Assembly: GCA_903632075.3 (NCBI GenBank)
Contig: CAHIKZ030002035.1
Coordinates: 1,305,001 to 1,369,000 of the forward strand
DNA length: 64,000 nt
DNA from: Acanthosepion pharaonis
Lineage: Eukaryota; Mollusca; Cephalopoda; Sepiida; Sepiidae
Reading direction: 5' to 3'
Part shown: piece by piece, positions 42,667 to 52,375 of the stretch
How the letters are laid out: every line of letters starts with the position of its first letter
Position numbering within the stretch: position 1 is the first letter of the stretch
The notes under the pieces: generated by a model
What the model saw: only the letters and a program-made list of their open reading frames with translations
Database searches by the model: none
What the model was told of the DNA's origin: nothing
Translations under genes and position numbers: made by a program

Positions 42667-43451
42667 CATTTGATAACCTCAAGGCATAAACCCAAGCAGC
42701 CTTTACACTAGCCGACAAGGTCCGAACAAGGATGGTCTCCCTTGAGACCAACACGCCACACTCGGCTCAAGCTATTTTAACCATCTATCCGAAAAAGCGG
42801 TTGTATTCAGCTTAGATAAATTATAAATCTCAAACATAAATGATAAATCTCAACGTTGTTTGGTGCTATGCATGGCCGCCATGAGAAAGTCTCATTCTAA
42901 CGGGACCTGCAACATACTATTTTTGTGTTATAAATAAGGATATATTGGATTTCTTTTTATGGTTTATTTTGTTTTGTACATACATACATACATACATATG
43001 TGTGCACGTATGTGTGTCTATTTTCTCTTTAAACTTACCCGATCATTAGCTGACTTCGAAATATATTTTGCACAAAAAAAACTATCCACTCAGTCGAATT
43101 TGAATTTAGGGGCAAATGCGTTGATTGGTTGCTTACACAACACTGATTCCAACAACAAACACTGCGATTGGCTGTCATATGCTCGAACGCCAAGGAAGAT
43201 GGTTGAATGTTCACATTCGAAGTTACATTTCCTGGCATTTCGCTCGCAAATTATTTCTGTCTGTCATTAAAACAATATTTCTTGTATGTTTCCATACAAT
43301 ATATTTTTTATGTTTTATCTATTCATTAATTTCCTTTTTGTGCAGATAAATTCTATTTGTTTTCTATTTTTGCTTACATCTGATTTTTTTTCTTTTCTTT
43401 TGCTTCCTACCAGTTAAACAGTAAAATTTCGAAGAAAAGTCACTGAACTAT
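42667..43451. other. No recognised gene; short CCAAT-like motifs
   Basis: Contains GGTCTCCCTTGAGACC, an imperfect palindrome, near 42734, a (CATA)n run near 42980, and CCAAT-type motifs near 43112 and 43163. No coding or repeat assignment. Confidence 0.35.
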
Positions 43452-44135
43452 GGGATATTTGGTAGAGTCTTGTATGCCAAGTTATTGAACTTCGGCGATG
43501 TTATTCTGGCAATATGAGGCGAAGATAACGGTAGATAATACAAGGATTTCCTCGCTAGAAGGCTTCAAGTGAAACTTATTCGAAACACCCCAACGTCATC
43601 ACCGAAAACCATTTATATTAGCAATCTATCATTTGTATTTTTTTTAAATTTATTCCAGAAATTTACTTCTCCATCCATTTTATAGGCATAGCACAGAAAT
43701 GCTTGCTGGGAAATAGCCAATAAAATAGGCCGGTTCTCGGTTTGACGTTACACAGTCCCGTTCTGTCTTGTCTTGAAGTTTGAACACTACGTTCGTTTGT
43801 CCGAACTTGGATTTTTGTCGACGCAATTCTAAGTTTGTGAACTTTTTTGCTATATCGAAGAAAAGTTACTTCACTTCCGTCATGTAAATTGCTAGTCTTA
43901 CAAACCACTGAAAAAACTACAAAACGTATTATTTTTTTTTAGTTTCATCCATGAAGACTTTAGCTTCTTATTTCTTTTGCCAGCGATTCCTTTATTTTAT
44001 CCTGTCTCTTTTCATCATTTTGTTGATGGTACCTCCTTTTATATGCACGTCTATCTGAACCTTTTCAATAATTTGTCCGCCTCAATTTTAATTTAAAATT
44101 TCTTTGCAATTATCACTCACCATACAGCCATGATA
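43452..44135 (+). repeat. Large inverted repeat, left arm
   Basis: About 685 bp matches the reverse complement of 45261-45951. Shared blocks include AACTTCGGCGATGTTATTCT, CTACCGTTATCTTCGCCTCA (right arm), GGCCGGTTCTCGGTTTGACG and CTCAATTTTAATTTAAAA. Minus-strand frames with RTNERSVQTSRQDRTG appear in this arm and, on plus, in the other. No transposase recognised. Confidence 0.9.
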
Positions 44136-45157
44136 ATTATTTTCTTATTTTGATTGTTTTTTCTTTCTTTTCTTTCTTTTTTTTTGTATTGTTATTAGCG
44201 TCAAAATGTTGGCAATCTGAAAATACCAATATTAGCACCAACGAAAAAAGAATTGCTTATAAATAACCAATAGCCGTAGCTGTTCTCAAGCGAGCTCTCT
44301 AATTGGTTATTTTATCGCAGAGCGAAGGGAAAAAATAGCTTTTTGCGCTACGATAACAGCGCCTTATGCACAACTCTGTTTCAACCACCGGAGAAAATGA
44401 GCAAAGACGACTGAAGGCTGGCAAAATAAAAACACAAATACAATTAGGGAACCAATAAAAAAGAAATGCATTCGCGAATGCAAGAATTTTAAAATTGTCT
44501 TTTGCTTAATAATGGAAGGAAAACATTGGATGCGTTTTAAGTACGAATAGTGAATAATCCGCTGTGCAGTTAATTGGATGCTACTGATGATAAAATGTTT
44601 TAAAAAGAAAATTTATTAGTTCTGATGTATAGTAAATTGATATTGCGTGCAGTGGATTACATTATGTTCCCTAAAAAAGAAAAACCATGGATAACTACAA
44701 AACAAAGTGTAGTCATCTTGGAATCTCCTAGCATAATGTTAAAAATTCACAGTATCATCACGAGACTGTCTTGTAGTAGATACTCGTCTTGTATCCATTT
44801 TGTTTCATGTTTCATAAACAAAATAAGTAAAACGACTGTCCAGCAAACAGAAATGAGAAAGTTTGCAATAAGCATTAAAAAGAAAAAGAACAGGGCAAAA
44901 AATAATATGGAGAATGCAAACAATATATGTAAGGTAAATTAACAATAATAAGGCATAGGAATTTGTGATAGAATATGAGAAAAACAAAACATTATTTAGG
45001 AGAGAAAACAGTAAAAAAACAAGATAATCTTTTCAGGAAAAAAAAGCTCCTAAAATGATTATCATCGTTTATAGCAATACTGAGACTAAATCATAAAGTT
45101 AAATGTATAATAAATAGATAAATGCTCTGATGATAAAATATTTTAAAAAATATTCTA
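44136..45157. other. Spacer of the large inverted repeat
   Basis: About 1 kb. CCAAT-type motifs flank 44268-44320. The segment 44965-45095 is an inverted copy of 53165-53305. No intact gene. Confidence 0.5.
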
Positions 45158-45258
45158 TTAGGTTGGTTCAAAAACGATGACGATAATGTCGTTTTTTAAC
45201 GTTAAAAAATACGTCAAGAAACGACATTATTACGTCATTATTTTTTGCACCAACCTAA
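45158..45258. mobile_element. Mariner-type hairpin MITE, 101 bp
   Basis: Ends are TTAGGTTGGTTCAAAAA and, reversed, TTAGGTTGGTGCAAAAAA, flanked by TA on both sides (45156-45157 and 45259-45260). The TTAGGTTGG start is characteristic of mariner inverted repeats. The interior ACGATGACGATAATGTCGTT folds back on AACGACATTATTACGTCATT, so the element is nearly one long hairpin. It sits exactly at the inner edge of the right arm of the large inverted repeat. Confidence 0.92.
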
Positions 45259-45260
45259 TA

Positions 45261-45951
45261 TCATGGCTGTATGATGAGTGATAATTGCAAAGAAGTTTTA
45301 AATTAAAATTGAGGCGGACAAAATATTGGAAAGGTTCAGATAGACGTGCATATAAAAGAGGGCACCATCAACAAAAAAGTGATGAAAAGAGACAGGATAA
45401 AATAAAGGGAATCGCTGGCAAAACAAATAAGAAGCTAAAGTCTTCATGGATGAAACTAAAAAAATAATACGTTTTGTAGTTTTAAAACCTCAGTGGTTTG
45501 TAAGACTAGCGATTTACATTACGGAAGTTAAGTAACTTTTCTTCGATATGGCAAAAAGTTCACAAACTCAGAATTGGCGTCGACAAAAGCAAGTTCGGAC
45601 AAACGAACGTAGTGTTCAAACTTCAAGACAAGACAGAACGGGACGGTGTAACGTCAAACCGAGAACCGGCCTATTTTATTGGCCAAGAAAAAATCCCAGC
45701 AATCTGTGCTATACCTATAAAATGCGATGGAGAAGTAAATTTCTGGAATAAATTAAAAAAATACAAATGGTAGAATGCTAATATAAATGGTTTTCGGTGA
45801 TGACGTTGGGGTGTTTCGAATAAGTGTGCAGTTTCACTTGAAGCCTTCTCGCGAGGAAATCCTTGTATTATCTACCGTTATCTTCGCCTCATATTGCCAG
45901 AATAACATCGCCGAAGTTCAACAACTTGACATACAAGAAAACCAGATATCC
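45261..45951 (-). repeat. Large inverted repeat, right arm
   Basis: Reverse complement of 43452-44135 with perhaps 5-10% differences, including small indels. The plus frame at 45548-45751 shows the same TNERSVQTSRQDRTG segment as the left arm. Confidence 0.9.
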
Positions 45952-46103
45952 CCTAGGTCCCTGATCTCTCGCCAACTGACTACCACTACTTCAAGCATCA
46001 GAACTCAAAATAGTATTCTAAAACCGGCATAATATTCCAAACAACCTAATAAAGCCAACACGGGTATAGAGCACATCTATCGTTATATTTGCTTACTAAA
46101 TCG

Positions 46104-46107
<4 letters not shown>

Positions 46108-46157
<50 letters not shown>

Positions 46158-46546
46158 GAAATAGACTAAGTCCGATAATTATGTAAGACATTTTTATGTT
46201 TATATGTTCCTTTTATAGATACAAATATTTAAGTAAATATTCTGTTTATAATAAACAGTATTAATGACATTTACCGGCCTGAATGTCCGAGAAATTTTCA
46301 TGGAAAATATGCGTCCTTCGATATGAATCGAACCTATATCCTATACGGAACCGTCATATAGCCTGACATGCCTTAACCGATTTGGCCACAGAGGAGCGTT
46401 CGGTTAGCAAGGTCGATTTTACAGTTTTTAAATACAATTCTGCATGATTTTTTTTCCTCATTCATTCATATTTTGTTTATATTTGGATACGCATTGACTA
46501 TAAACAGAGCATTTACTTAAATATTTGTATCTAAAAAGAAGGTATA

Positions 46547-46588
<42 letters not shown>
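46108..46588. mobile_element. Probable MITE with 42-bp inverted ends between two (TA)n tracts
   Basis: ATAGATACAAATATTTAAGT at 46216-46235 and its reverse complement at 46516-46535 belong to inverted ends of about 42 bp (46208-46252 and 46498-46543). (TA)n tracts lie at 46109-46154 and 46549-46588. A tRNA-like SINE fragment is inside. Coding potential is absent. Confidence 0.65.
46300..46398 (-). repeat. tRNA-like SINE fragment S4, antisense
   Basis: The minus strand has TGGCCAAATCGGTTAAGGCA (A box resembling tRNA-Leu or -Ser heads) and ATAGGTTCGATTCATATC (B box), with a long variable-arm-like middle. Nested in the MITE-like element. Confidence 0.6.
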
Positions 46589-46590
<2 letters not shown>

Positions 46591-47010
46591 AAGAAATAAT
46601 CACACATAGAATCAATCAGAAGTATTAATGCGATTATTGGCGACATCCATCGCTAGAAGCATAATATATGCATTAAAATACTGTTAATCCATAGTGCAAG
46701 TTGATCCTCGTCGATAAACTTGATGTCTGTAGTTTTTAGTTTTTTTGATGTTAAAATGCTAGTACTTACGAATAGTCCTCTATTCATCATCAGGCATGTT
46801 TTTTTTTTTTCTTATAAAATCAAAAACTTGGAGACGATATACTTGTATGTCGACCGAAAGATGTTTTTTGAATATCTGCTATTATTGACGGTTGTGTAAG
46901 ATCTCGGAACGTGCAAAGACGCAACGCTAAGTTTTTCAAAATTTTAAGTGAGAATTTTATTTAAATATTTCTTGTGATGTGTTAAATCCACGTATTCTAT
47001 TTTTTACAAG
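46589..47010 (-). repeat. 420-bp direct repeat, copy 1, with hammerhead-like motif
   Basis: Begins AAAGAAATAATCACACATAG and ends near TTGTGATGTGTTAAATCCAC. Near-identical to 47162-47577. On the minus strand CTGATGA (46793-46787) is followed by a 6-bp hairpin GAATAG-TCCT-CTATTC region and GTAAG, close to a hammerhead core (CTGANGA, helix II, GAAA). Confidence 0.85.
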
Positions 47011-47161
47011 TGTATTCAGTTTTTATGTCATGAACTAAGTATATAGTTCAATAATATAGTGTAATGTCTTAGTAGTAGTTTTTTTTATAGGAATTTTTAT
47101 GTACTGCGGATCGATAGTGTTTTATAAACATAAAACATTAGGCAGCATATAATTTACATAA
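47011..47161. other. Spacer between the 420-bp repeats
   Basis: AT-rich, including TTTATAAACATAAAACATTA. No feature recognised. Confidence 0.4.
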
Positions 47162-47577
47162 AAAGAAATAATCACACATAGAATCAATCAGAAGTATTAA
47201 TGCGATTATTGGCGACATCCATCGCTAGAAGCATAATATATGCATTAAAATACTGTTAATCCATAGTGCAAGTTGATCCTCGTCGATAAACTTGATGTCT
47301 GTAGTTTTTAGCTTATTTGATGTTAAAATGCTAGTACTTACGAATAGTCCTCTATTCATCATCAGGCATGTGTTTTTTTTTCTTATAAAATCAAAAACTT
47401 GGAGACGATATACTTGTATGTCGACCGAAAGATGTTTTTTGAATATCTGCTATTATTGACGGTTGTGTAAGATCTCGGAACGTGCAAAGACGCAAAGCTA
47501 ATTTTTTCAAAATTTTAAGTGAGAATTTTATTTAAATATTTCTTGTGATGTGTTAAATCCACGTATTCTATTTTTAC
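47162..47577 (-). repeat. 420-bp direct repeat, copy 2
   Basis: Same sequence with only scattered changes (for example GTTTTTAGCTTATTTGATG versus GTTTTTAGTTTTTTTGATG). The hammerhead-like core is at 47365-47359 (minus). Duplication period is 573 bp. Confidence 0.9.
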
Positions 47578-47618
47578 ATCACAAGAAATATTAAAATAAA
47601 ATTCTCACTTAAAATTCG
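47514..47618. repeat. 40-bp near-perfect palindrome at the end of copy 2
   Basis: ATTTTAAGTGAGAATTTTAT...TTCTTGTGATG is followed after about 22 bp by CATCACAAGAAATATT...AATTCTCACTTAAAAT. Copy 1 lacks this inverted tail. Confidence 0.92.
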
Positions 47619-47624
47619 TTATGT

Positions 47625-48057
47625 TATTCACCGTTTTCCCCTGTTTCCTTTGTCTTCAGCATGTCCCGTGAGTGTTAAATTCTCTAAGCTCTCTTTCCTC
47701 AGTATGTTTTCTAGATAATTCAAGTGTCTCGTTTTGATTGTAATTATAAAAGTATTATTGTTCCTATTTCTCTTAAGACTTCGTTGTTGCTCACATATCC
47801 TGCTCGCTTTATTCTCATCAATCCATTGAGCCACATCTTTGTCCCTACAAGCCTCTTCGTCGTCTTTGAGGATATTGCCCCAAACAATCGAAAATTAGAT
47901 ATTACATACATTTCAATACTCGTTTCTTTGTTTCTACTTATAGTTTCTCATCTCTTAAAACATTGCTTACTTTCTAAAAGGCATCTTTCGCCTTTTCTGT
48001 CTTGGGATTTTGTGTCTCATTTACCGTCGTCTATTAATACACTAGTCCATAGTGGAA
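47625..48057 (-). pseudogene. RTE-like LINE C-terminal part, antisense, 3' section
   Basis: The minus frame 47834-47628 reads NNTFIITIKTRHLNYLENIL, then RKESLENLTLTGHAEDKGN. Broken frames upstream give SVLIDDGK and a DAF-like block then KCYVISN. The homology continues on the far side of the SINE at 48345-48400. Confidence 0.75.
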
Positions 48058-48344
48058 GCAGGCACGGTGGAATAATGGATAGCGGCTTGGATCGAAGAAT
48101 CGAAGAGCCGAGTTCGAATTCCAGTCGAATCCATTACGTTCACTTACATGCTAATACCCAATCGGAAAGATATGAATCCTCTTCATCTCTCCCCAGCTAT
48201 AGGTAAATAGCAGGACAGACCGGGCAACTGGTCTACCGCAGAAAGAAATAGCAACCTACTGCGGAAAAAATCTGCCTCGTCAGTCATGTATCGAAATCAT
48301 GATCGCCTAAGCGTGTATCACGCCTGACACATAACTGTCCTAAC
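48058..48344 (+). mobile_element. SINE S1, complete copy with target duplication
   Basis: Starts GCAGGCACGGTGGAATAATG (A box), B box in GAGCCGAGTTCGAATTCCAG, body ATGAATCCTCTTC and CCAGCTATAGGTAAATAG, tail CCTCGTCAGTCATG and GCGTGTATCACGCC (hairpin). It is flanked by AGTGGAA at 48051-48057 and 48345-48351, a 7-bp target duplication. RTE coding sequence continues on both sides, confirming insertion. Confidence 0.92.
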
Positions 48345-48400
48345 AGTGGAACGTTCTTGATTTTGACATCCCCAATATGCAGTTAACATAGTTAATGACA
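48345..48400 (-). pseudogene. RTE-like LINE, antisense, 5' section beyond the SINE
   Basis: The minus strand reads LPHIGDVKIKNVPLL-like residues, the LQIGDxKIK block that normally precedes KYLGSVL, which lies on the other side of the SINE. Confidence 0.65.
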
Positions 48401-48585
48401 GGTTCGAGACCGGTTCTTCCTGGAGCGATATATAGAGCCTGTCATTTTCCCAGTACTTTAGCTATGGAGGGAGCGTATAAATGAGTCCCACTATAGGTGT
48501 AGATTGAGTCCAAATAAAATCTCAAAGCAAGGAGAGAACACCCATTCATTGCGATTTGAGCTTAAGTTCACATCAGTTGAAACAC

Positions 48586-48673
48586 CGATTCCCATATGAT
48601 CATGAAGCAACTTCGAGCTTGGCCAGTACCTAGATGGGTGACCGCTTGGGAATACCAGCTGTTGTAAGCTTGG
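48586..48673 (+). repeat. 5S-rRNA-derived head of chimeric SINE, unit 1
   Basis: AAGCAACTTCGAGCTTGGCC, AGTACCTAGATGGGTGACCG, CTTGGGAATACCAGCTGTTG and TAAGCTT align in order to the last two thirds of 5S rRNA, covering box A, the intermediate element (TAGATGGG) and box C of its internal promoter. The 5' third is missing or eroded, so this is not a working rRNA gene. It runs straight into a tRNA-like SINE body. Confidence 0.88.
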
Positions 48674-48905
48674 TTGTACGATTGGCATTATGAATAACGG
48701 CTTGGAATGTGAAGTCGGAGACCCGAGTTCGAATTCTAGTCGGGTTCATTATATTCACTTACGCGCAAATACCCTCGAGGACGATATGAATCCACCTATT
48801 CACCTCCCAGCTATGGATTAAATAGTAAGACTTGCATCAGTAAATCATTATTATCTCCCAACAAATGTTAATCTGAAAATAGTTTCCTGCTATAAATAGC
48901 CTGCA
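48674..48905 (+). repeat. tRNA-like body of chimeric SINE, unit 1
   Basis: GCATTATGAATAACGGCTTG, CGAGTTCGAATTCTAGTCGG (B box), CACTTACGCGCAAATACCCT and CCCAGCTATGGATTAAATAG match the S1 body. The junction to the 5S head is shared with unit 2. Confidence 0.85.
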
Positions 48906-49010
48906 AAAAATTGATAAGTTCCCGTACGGCAACCAAAGTTAAGCAACGTCGAGTCTGGTCAGTACCTAGATGGGAAGACCGCTTTGAAATACCAGGTGTT
49001 GCAAGCTTGC
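48906..49010 (+). repeat. 5S-rRNA-derived head of chimeric SINE, unit 2
   Basis: AAGTTAAGCAACGTCGAGTC, TGGTCAGTACCTAGATGGGA, GACCGCTTTGAAATACCAGG and GTTGCAAGCTT. Closer to 5S in its AAGTTAAGCAACGTC block than unit 1, but with an extra A in TGGGAAGACC. Confidence 0.88.
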
Positions 49011-49230
49011 ATGTGGTGTTGGTATTATGAATAACGGCTCGGAATGTGAATTCAGAGAGCCGAGTTCCAGTCGAATTCGTTATATTCACTTAATCTCAAA
49101 TACCCTTGGTATAGATCGACCTATTCTCCTCCCAGCTATGGGTTAATTAGTGGGACTTGCATCCGTCAATCATTATTATCTTCCAACAATTCTTAATCTG
49201 AAAATATGTTCCTGTTATAAATAACCTGAA
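49011..49230 (+). repeat. tRNA-like body of chimeric SINE, unit 2
   Basis: GTATTATGAATAACGGCTCG, AGAGCCGAGTTCCAGTCGAA (B box, shortened), TTCTCCTCCCAGCTATGGGT and the same TAATCTGAAAATA tail as unit 1. The two units are in tandem with a period of 336-338 bp. Confidence 0.85.
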
Positions 49231-50190
49231 AACGTTGATAATCCGTAAAAAAACGAATCACTATATCAATGTTGAAAAGTGAGGATTGAGAAGATACAAT
49301 CGAGATATGGTAACATTTATAGCTTAATCTTTTGCTGACAACTTTGTATTGTGTCTTCTTACTGTTAATCGTTCTCTTTTCTTTTCGCTTTACCTCTTCA
49401 AAAAATGGAAATTTTTCAAAATATTAAACAGTAAAGAACCATGACCGCCAACAGCCTAAAGAAACATACCATTTAAAAGATGGTTCTTGTATGTTTTTTT
49501 ACGACTTTATCAAGAAACTGTATTTTTCAGACACTGTGTTTTTCTTTTGCAGAACTCGAAGAATTCCTCTCTCCGCCATCCGTCACATCAAATTGGTTTT
49601 CTGACTTGTTACGAAGACTTCTGAAAATTAATCAAGAAAAACACGAATCAAAGGCAGCAGTGCCTTCTTTCATCTTCCGCCGTCTAATCTGCAAAAGCAT
49701 AAGACGCAATATTTCAAACGAAAAATAATAATATTGCCGCGGTTTAAGATTTTCTAATTTCCTTCTTCTCCGTCATGAATTCCTACCGAGGAAAGCGCAA
49801 CTTCTAACAAACTCTCTGTTCTGAAAAAAAATAAAATAAAAGCTAGCGAAGCTGTCGGTCATTAAGAAAAAAAAATGGTAAATATTTGTTTAACTTTGAC
49901 ATGGGCGATCCTGGCTCTCCACAATTCTATTTACTAACAGTAAATTTGAATAAACACTGTAATTAATAATTGTCTATATAGTTAGATGGCTTTGACGGCA
50001 CGGTCAGTGAATTTTTGTAAATCTTCGACCTTAGTGCCCGCAAATAAAACAATTTGTCAAAAAGACCGTCTTTTCCTTGAGACCGCTATTATTTTAACTA
50101 TCTTCGCTCCTCGGCAATGTTTATTATTTTAAAAAGCGATGATTAGAAATCTAATAAAACCTAATTTTTTTTTTTCCTTTTAAGCAAATC
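49231..50190. other. No recognised gene
   Basis: Contains an 82-residue plus frame at 49480-49728 without a known domain. A short GACCGCCAACAGCCTAAAGA stretch at 49444 faintly recalls the RTE C-terminus. Otherwise AT-rich. Confidence 0.35.
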
Positions 50191-50192
50191 GC

Positions 50193-50625
50193 CCCAAGCA
50201 CGGCGGTGGTGCAATTTGCACACAAGAGGTTACAGAGAGTGAGAGTAAGAGTAAAGGGGAGTGTTTGGGAAAAGGATAAAGAGAAAGAAAGGTATCAAGG
50301 TCAAGGCATTGGAAGATGTCGATTGACATTACATTTGAATATTTGAAGATTATAGCTATCAGGAAAACAAGTGATAGAAAGGGAGTTCCACTGACAGGAG
50401 GTGCGAGATAAGAAGCTGTTAGAGTAGAAGAGATGGCTACATTTAGTCGTTTCGACAGTGACCAAGATGCTAACCTAGTAGCATGCTTAAATTCATGCAG
50501 TTTGGGAACCAGTGAAAGTAGCTCATCTGAGCAGTTGCCATGAAAGTACTTGTAGAAAAGACAGAGGGAAGCCACAGCACGTCTGTGAGATAACGACTAC
50601 AGACGGGACGACAGATCAGGACCGT
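50193..50625 (-). mobile_element. CR1/Jockey-like LINE 3' end, antisense
   Basis: The minus frame 50575-50180 reads MASLCLFYKYFHGNCSDELL, then SLVPKLHEFKHATRLASWS and FLIAIIFKYSNVMSIDIF. A T-run at 50166-50178 is the antisense poly-A. 5'-truncated. Confidence 0.85.
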
Positions 50626-50644
50626 CTATGGCTTTTTAATTTAT

Positions 50645-50695
<51 letters not shown>

Positions 50696-50750
50696 GATAG
50701 ATAGATATTGTGTGTGTGTGTGTGTATTTAGACAGCATTTTTTCATTCAT
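50645..50750. repeat. (CA)n(TA)n(GATA)n(TG)n palindromic microsatellite plus flank
   Basis: CA and TA runs, a short GATA run, then TG. The following TATTTAGACAGCATTTTTTC matches the last 25 bp of the window (63976-64000). Confidence 0.95.
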
Positions 50751-51121
50751 ATATGTTTCATTAAATACTTCTCGAATTCACTCTCGCGTGGTCATGTGTG
50801 ACGTCATGAGCTGCGTTGCGATTTTTGCTTCTAGCGTCTTATATGCACGTGTTTATCGCTGCTAGGAAATCATCCATGTAAACAATCACAGACTATCATC
50901 ACTGCCTTGTCTGTATATTGCTTAATATATTGTAGAGTAATTGACATCTTTGATAATGTCTTATGTAAGCCGAAAGCTTAGATTGGATTAAAAAATATGG
51001 ATCAATATTGTGATTTTCTTTCTTCGTTTAATGATAATGTTATTAAGCTTATCAGACGTTATGAAAAGAATTTACATAAAATAAATAGACAACACTTGTC
51101 TATATTATTTAATGAAACATG

Positions 51122-51181
<60 letters not shown>

Positions 51182-51374
51182 TATATATATATTGTTTTGG
51201 AGAAAATTGACAAACAAAAATAATAAAAAAACAAACAAACAAAAATAATATACACTATTTTTCATTTAATAATATTATTATTTACGTAACGATGTATATC
51301 TTTGTTCGTATGTGCCTTTCATTATAAAAGATCAGCTTTTCTATAAAGATTTCCATTTTCTGATAAGCTTTCCT
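50751..51374. other. No gene; (TA)n at 51127-51192
   Basis: Contains TTTGATAATGTCTTATGTAA then GCCGAAAGC, a motif resembling those next to other (TA)n tracts here, followed 120 bp later by a long TA run. Confidence 0.5.
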
Positions 51375-51457
51375 CTGTTGTATCTAGACTTTATGAATTT
51401 AAGCGCAGTACTAGATTGGCGGCAAGGTCTCATCATTTTGCATTTGAAATGGATAGA
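51375..51457 (+). mobile_element. CR1/Jockey-like LINE, 5' part of interrupted copy
   Basis: TAGACTTTATGAATTTAAGC and GGTCTCATCATTTTGCATTT match 39705-39770. The copy is broken here by a GC-rich insertion and resumes at 52107. Confidence 0.75.
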
Positions 51458-52106
51458 TGCTTGGTGAGCGACCAACTTGCCTCGAGGTTGGCTTTCCTAC
51501 GACGCGCATTGACAGGAGATTTGATCATGGCGGGGATTGTTAGGGGTGCGTCCCCTTTCCTTACTATCAGTCCTCCCCATCTCGCGGGTCGAGCGCCATC
51601 GTAAACCCCGGGATCAATCGGATTTCCTTCGCGAGTGTCGGTCGGCCTTGTTGGCTCTTCCTCGGTTCTGTGACCTTTCTCAGCCTAGGAAGGTCTTCTA
51701 TTGTCATTTAGAGGAAGGGGCCGCGAAGGATTCTCTACGTAAGCAGCTCGATTTGTCGGAGGAGGAGTTTCGCTCTTTCTGGTCTTGGGCGCCAGCGGCG
51801 GATTATCTCAGTAACCCTGAGTTTTCGCTTACCTGGCGATTAGATCGGAATCGGCTGCCTCTCAATGACAACGTCTTCGTATGGGGCTTGGCGGATTTGC
51901 TAGACTGTGAACGGTGTGGCCTTGGTTTGGAAGAAACGGCTTCGCACGCCTTCTACTATTGCCCCCGGGTCCGCCCCTTATGGGACTATGTCGGCGAGTT
52001 GACGGCTTGTCTCGCTCCCGAAAAGCTCGTGCTCATTGATCGCGCATACGCGTGTAACAATGAGTCGCCCCCGTATTCCAGGGTGAAACGAATGGTGTTT
52101 CTGACG
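51458..52106 (+). pseudogene. GC-rich LINE C-terminal fragment with zf-RVT-like domain, nested
   Basis: One open frame from 51537 to beyond 52106 carries no stop: SDFLRECRSALLALPRFCDL, RKVFYCHLEEGAAKDSL, WRLDRNRLPLNDNVFVWGLA, then LLDCERCGLGLEETASHAFY and YCPRVRPLWDYVGEL. The Cys-x2-Cys plus His-Ala-Phe-Tyr-Tyr-Cys pattern is that of the zinc-binding region at the end of many LINE reverse transcriptases (zf-RVT). The insert is markedly GC-rich for this window and still open, so it may be young. It lies inside an AT-rich LINE of another lineage. Confidence 0.75.
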
Positions 52107-52335
52107 CTGCTAACATTTTATTCTCTTACACTTTTCACTTGTGGAATTCTCTTCGGGCTTCTTGTTTGATCTTCAATAATTTAAATGCAATGTCAATCGT
52201 TATCTTCTGTCTTCTTAATTCCTGTTCTTTTATCGTTCTCTCTCCTTAATAATGTTTAATTTTGTCATATTCTCTCACAGACAGAAACTTCTTGCGTCTT
52301 AGTGCCTTTATCGCCTTGCTTGAAATAATTAAAAC
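52107..52335 (+). mobile_element. CR1/Jockey-like LINE, 3' part of interrupted copy
   Basis: GCTAACATTTTATTCTCTTA, CACTTGTGGAATTCTCTTCG, AATGCAATGTCAATCGTTAT and TTAGTGCCTTTATCGCCTTG match the 24485 and 39590 tails. Confidence 0.8.
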
Positions 52336-52375
52336 AAAACTTAGTCTATAGTTGTAAGGAAATTTGTCATTATCT

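Noticed and set aside
44625..44942. 105-residue frame in the inverted-repeat spacer as the element's own gene
   Set aside because: Lys-rich end and no transposase motifs; cannot be supported.
48586..49010. Functional 5S rRNA genes
   Set aside because: The first third is missing or eroded, both copies carry box changes, and each runs into a SINE body without a T-run terminator.
49480..49728. 82-residue frame as a small gene
   Set aside because: No recognised domain, no splice or promoter context, and length expected by chance in AT-rich DNA.
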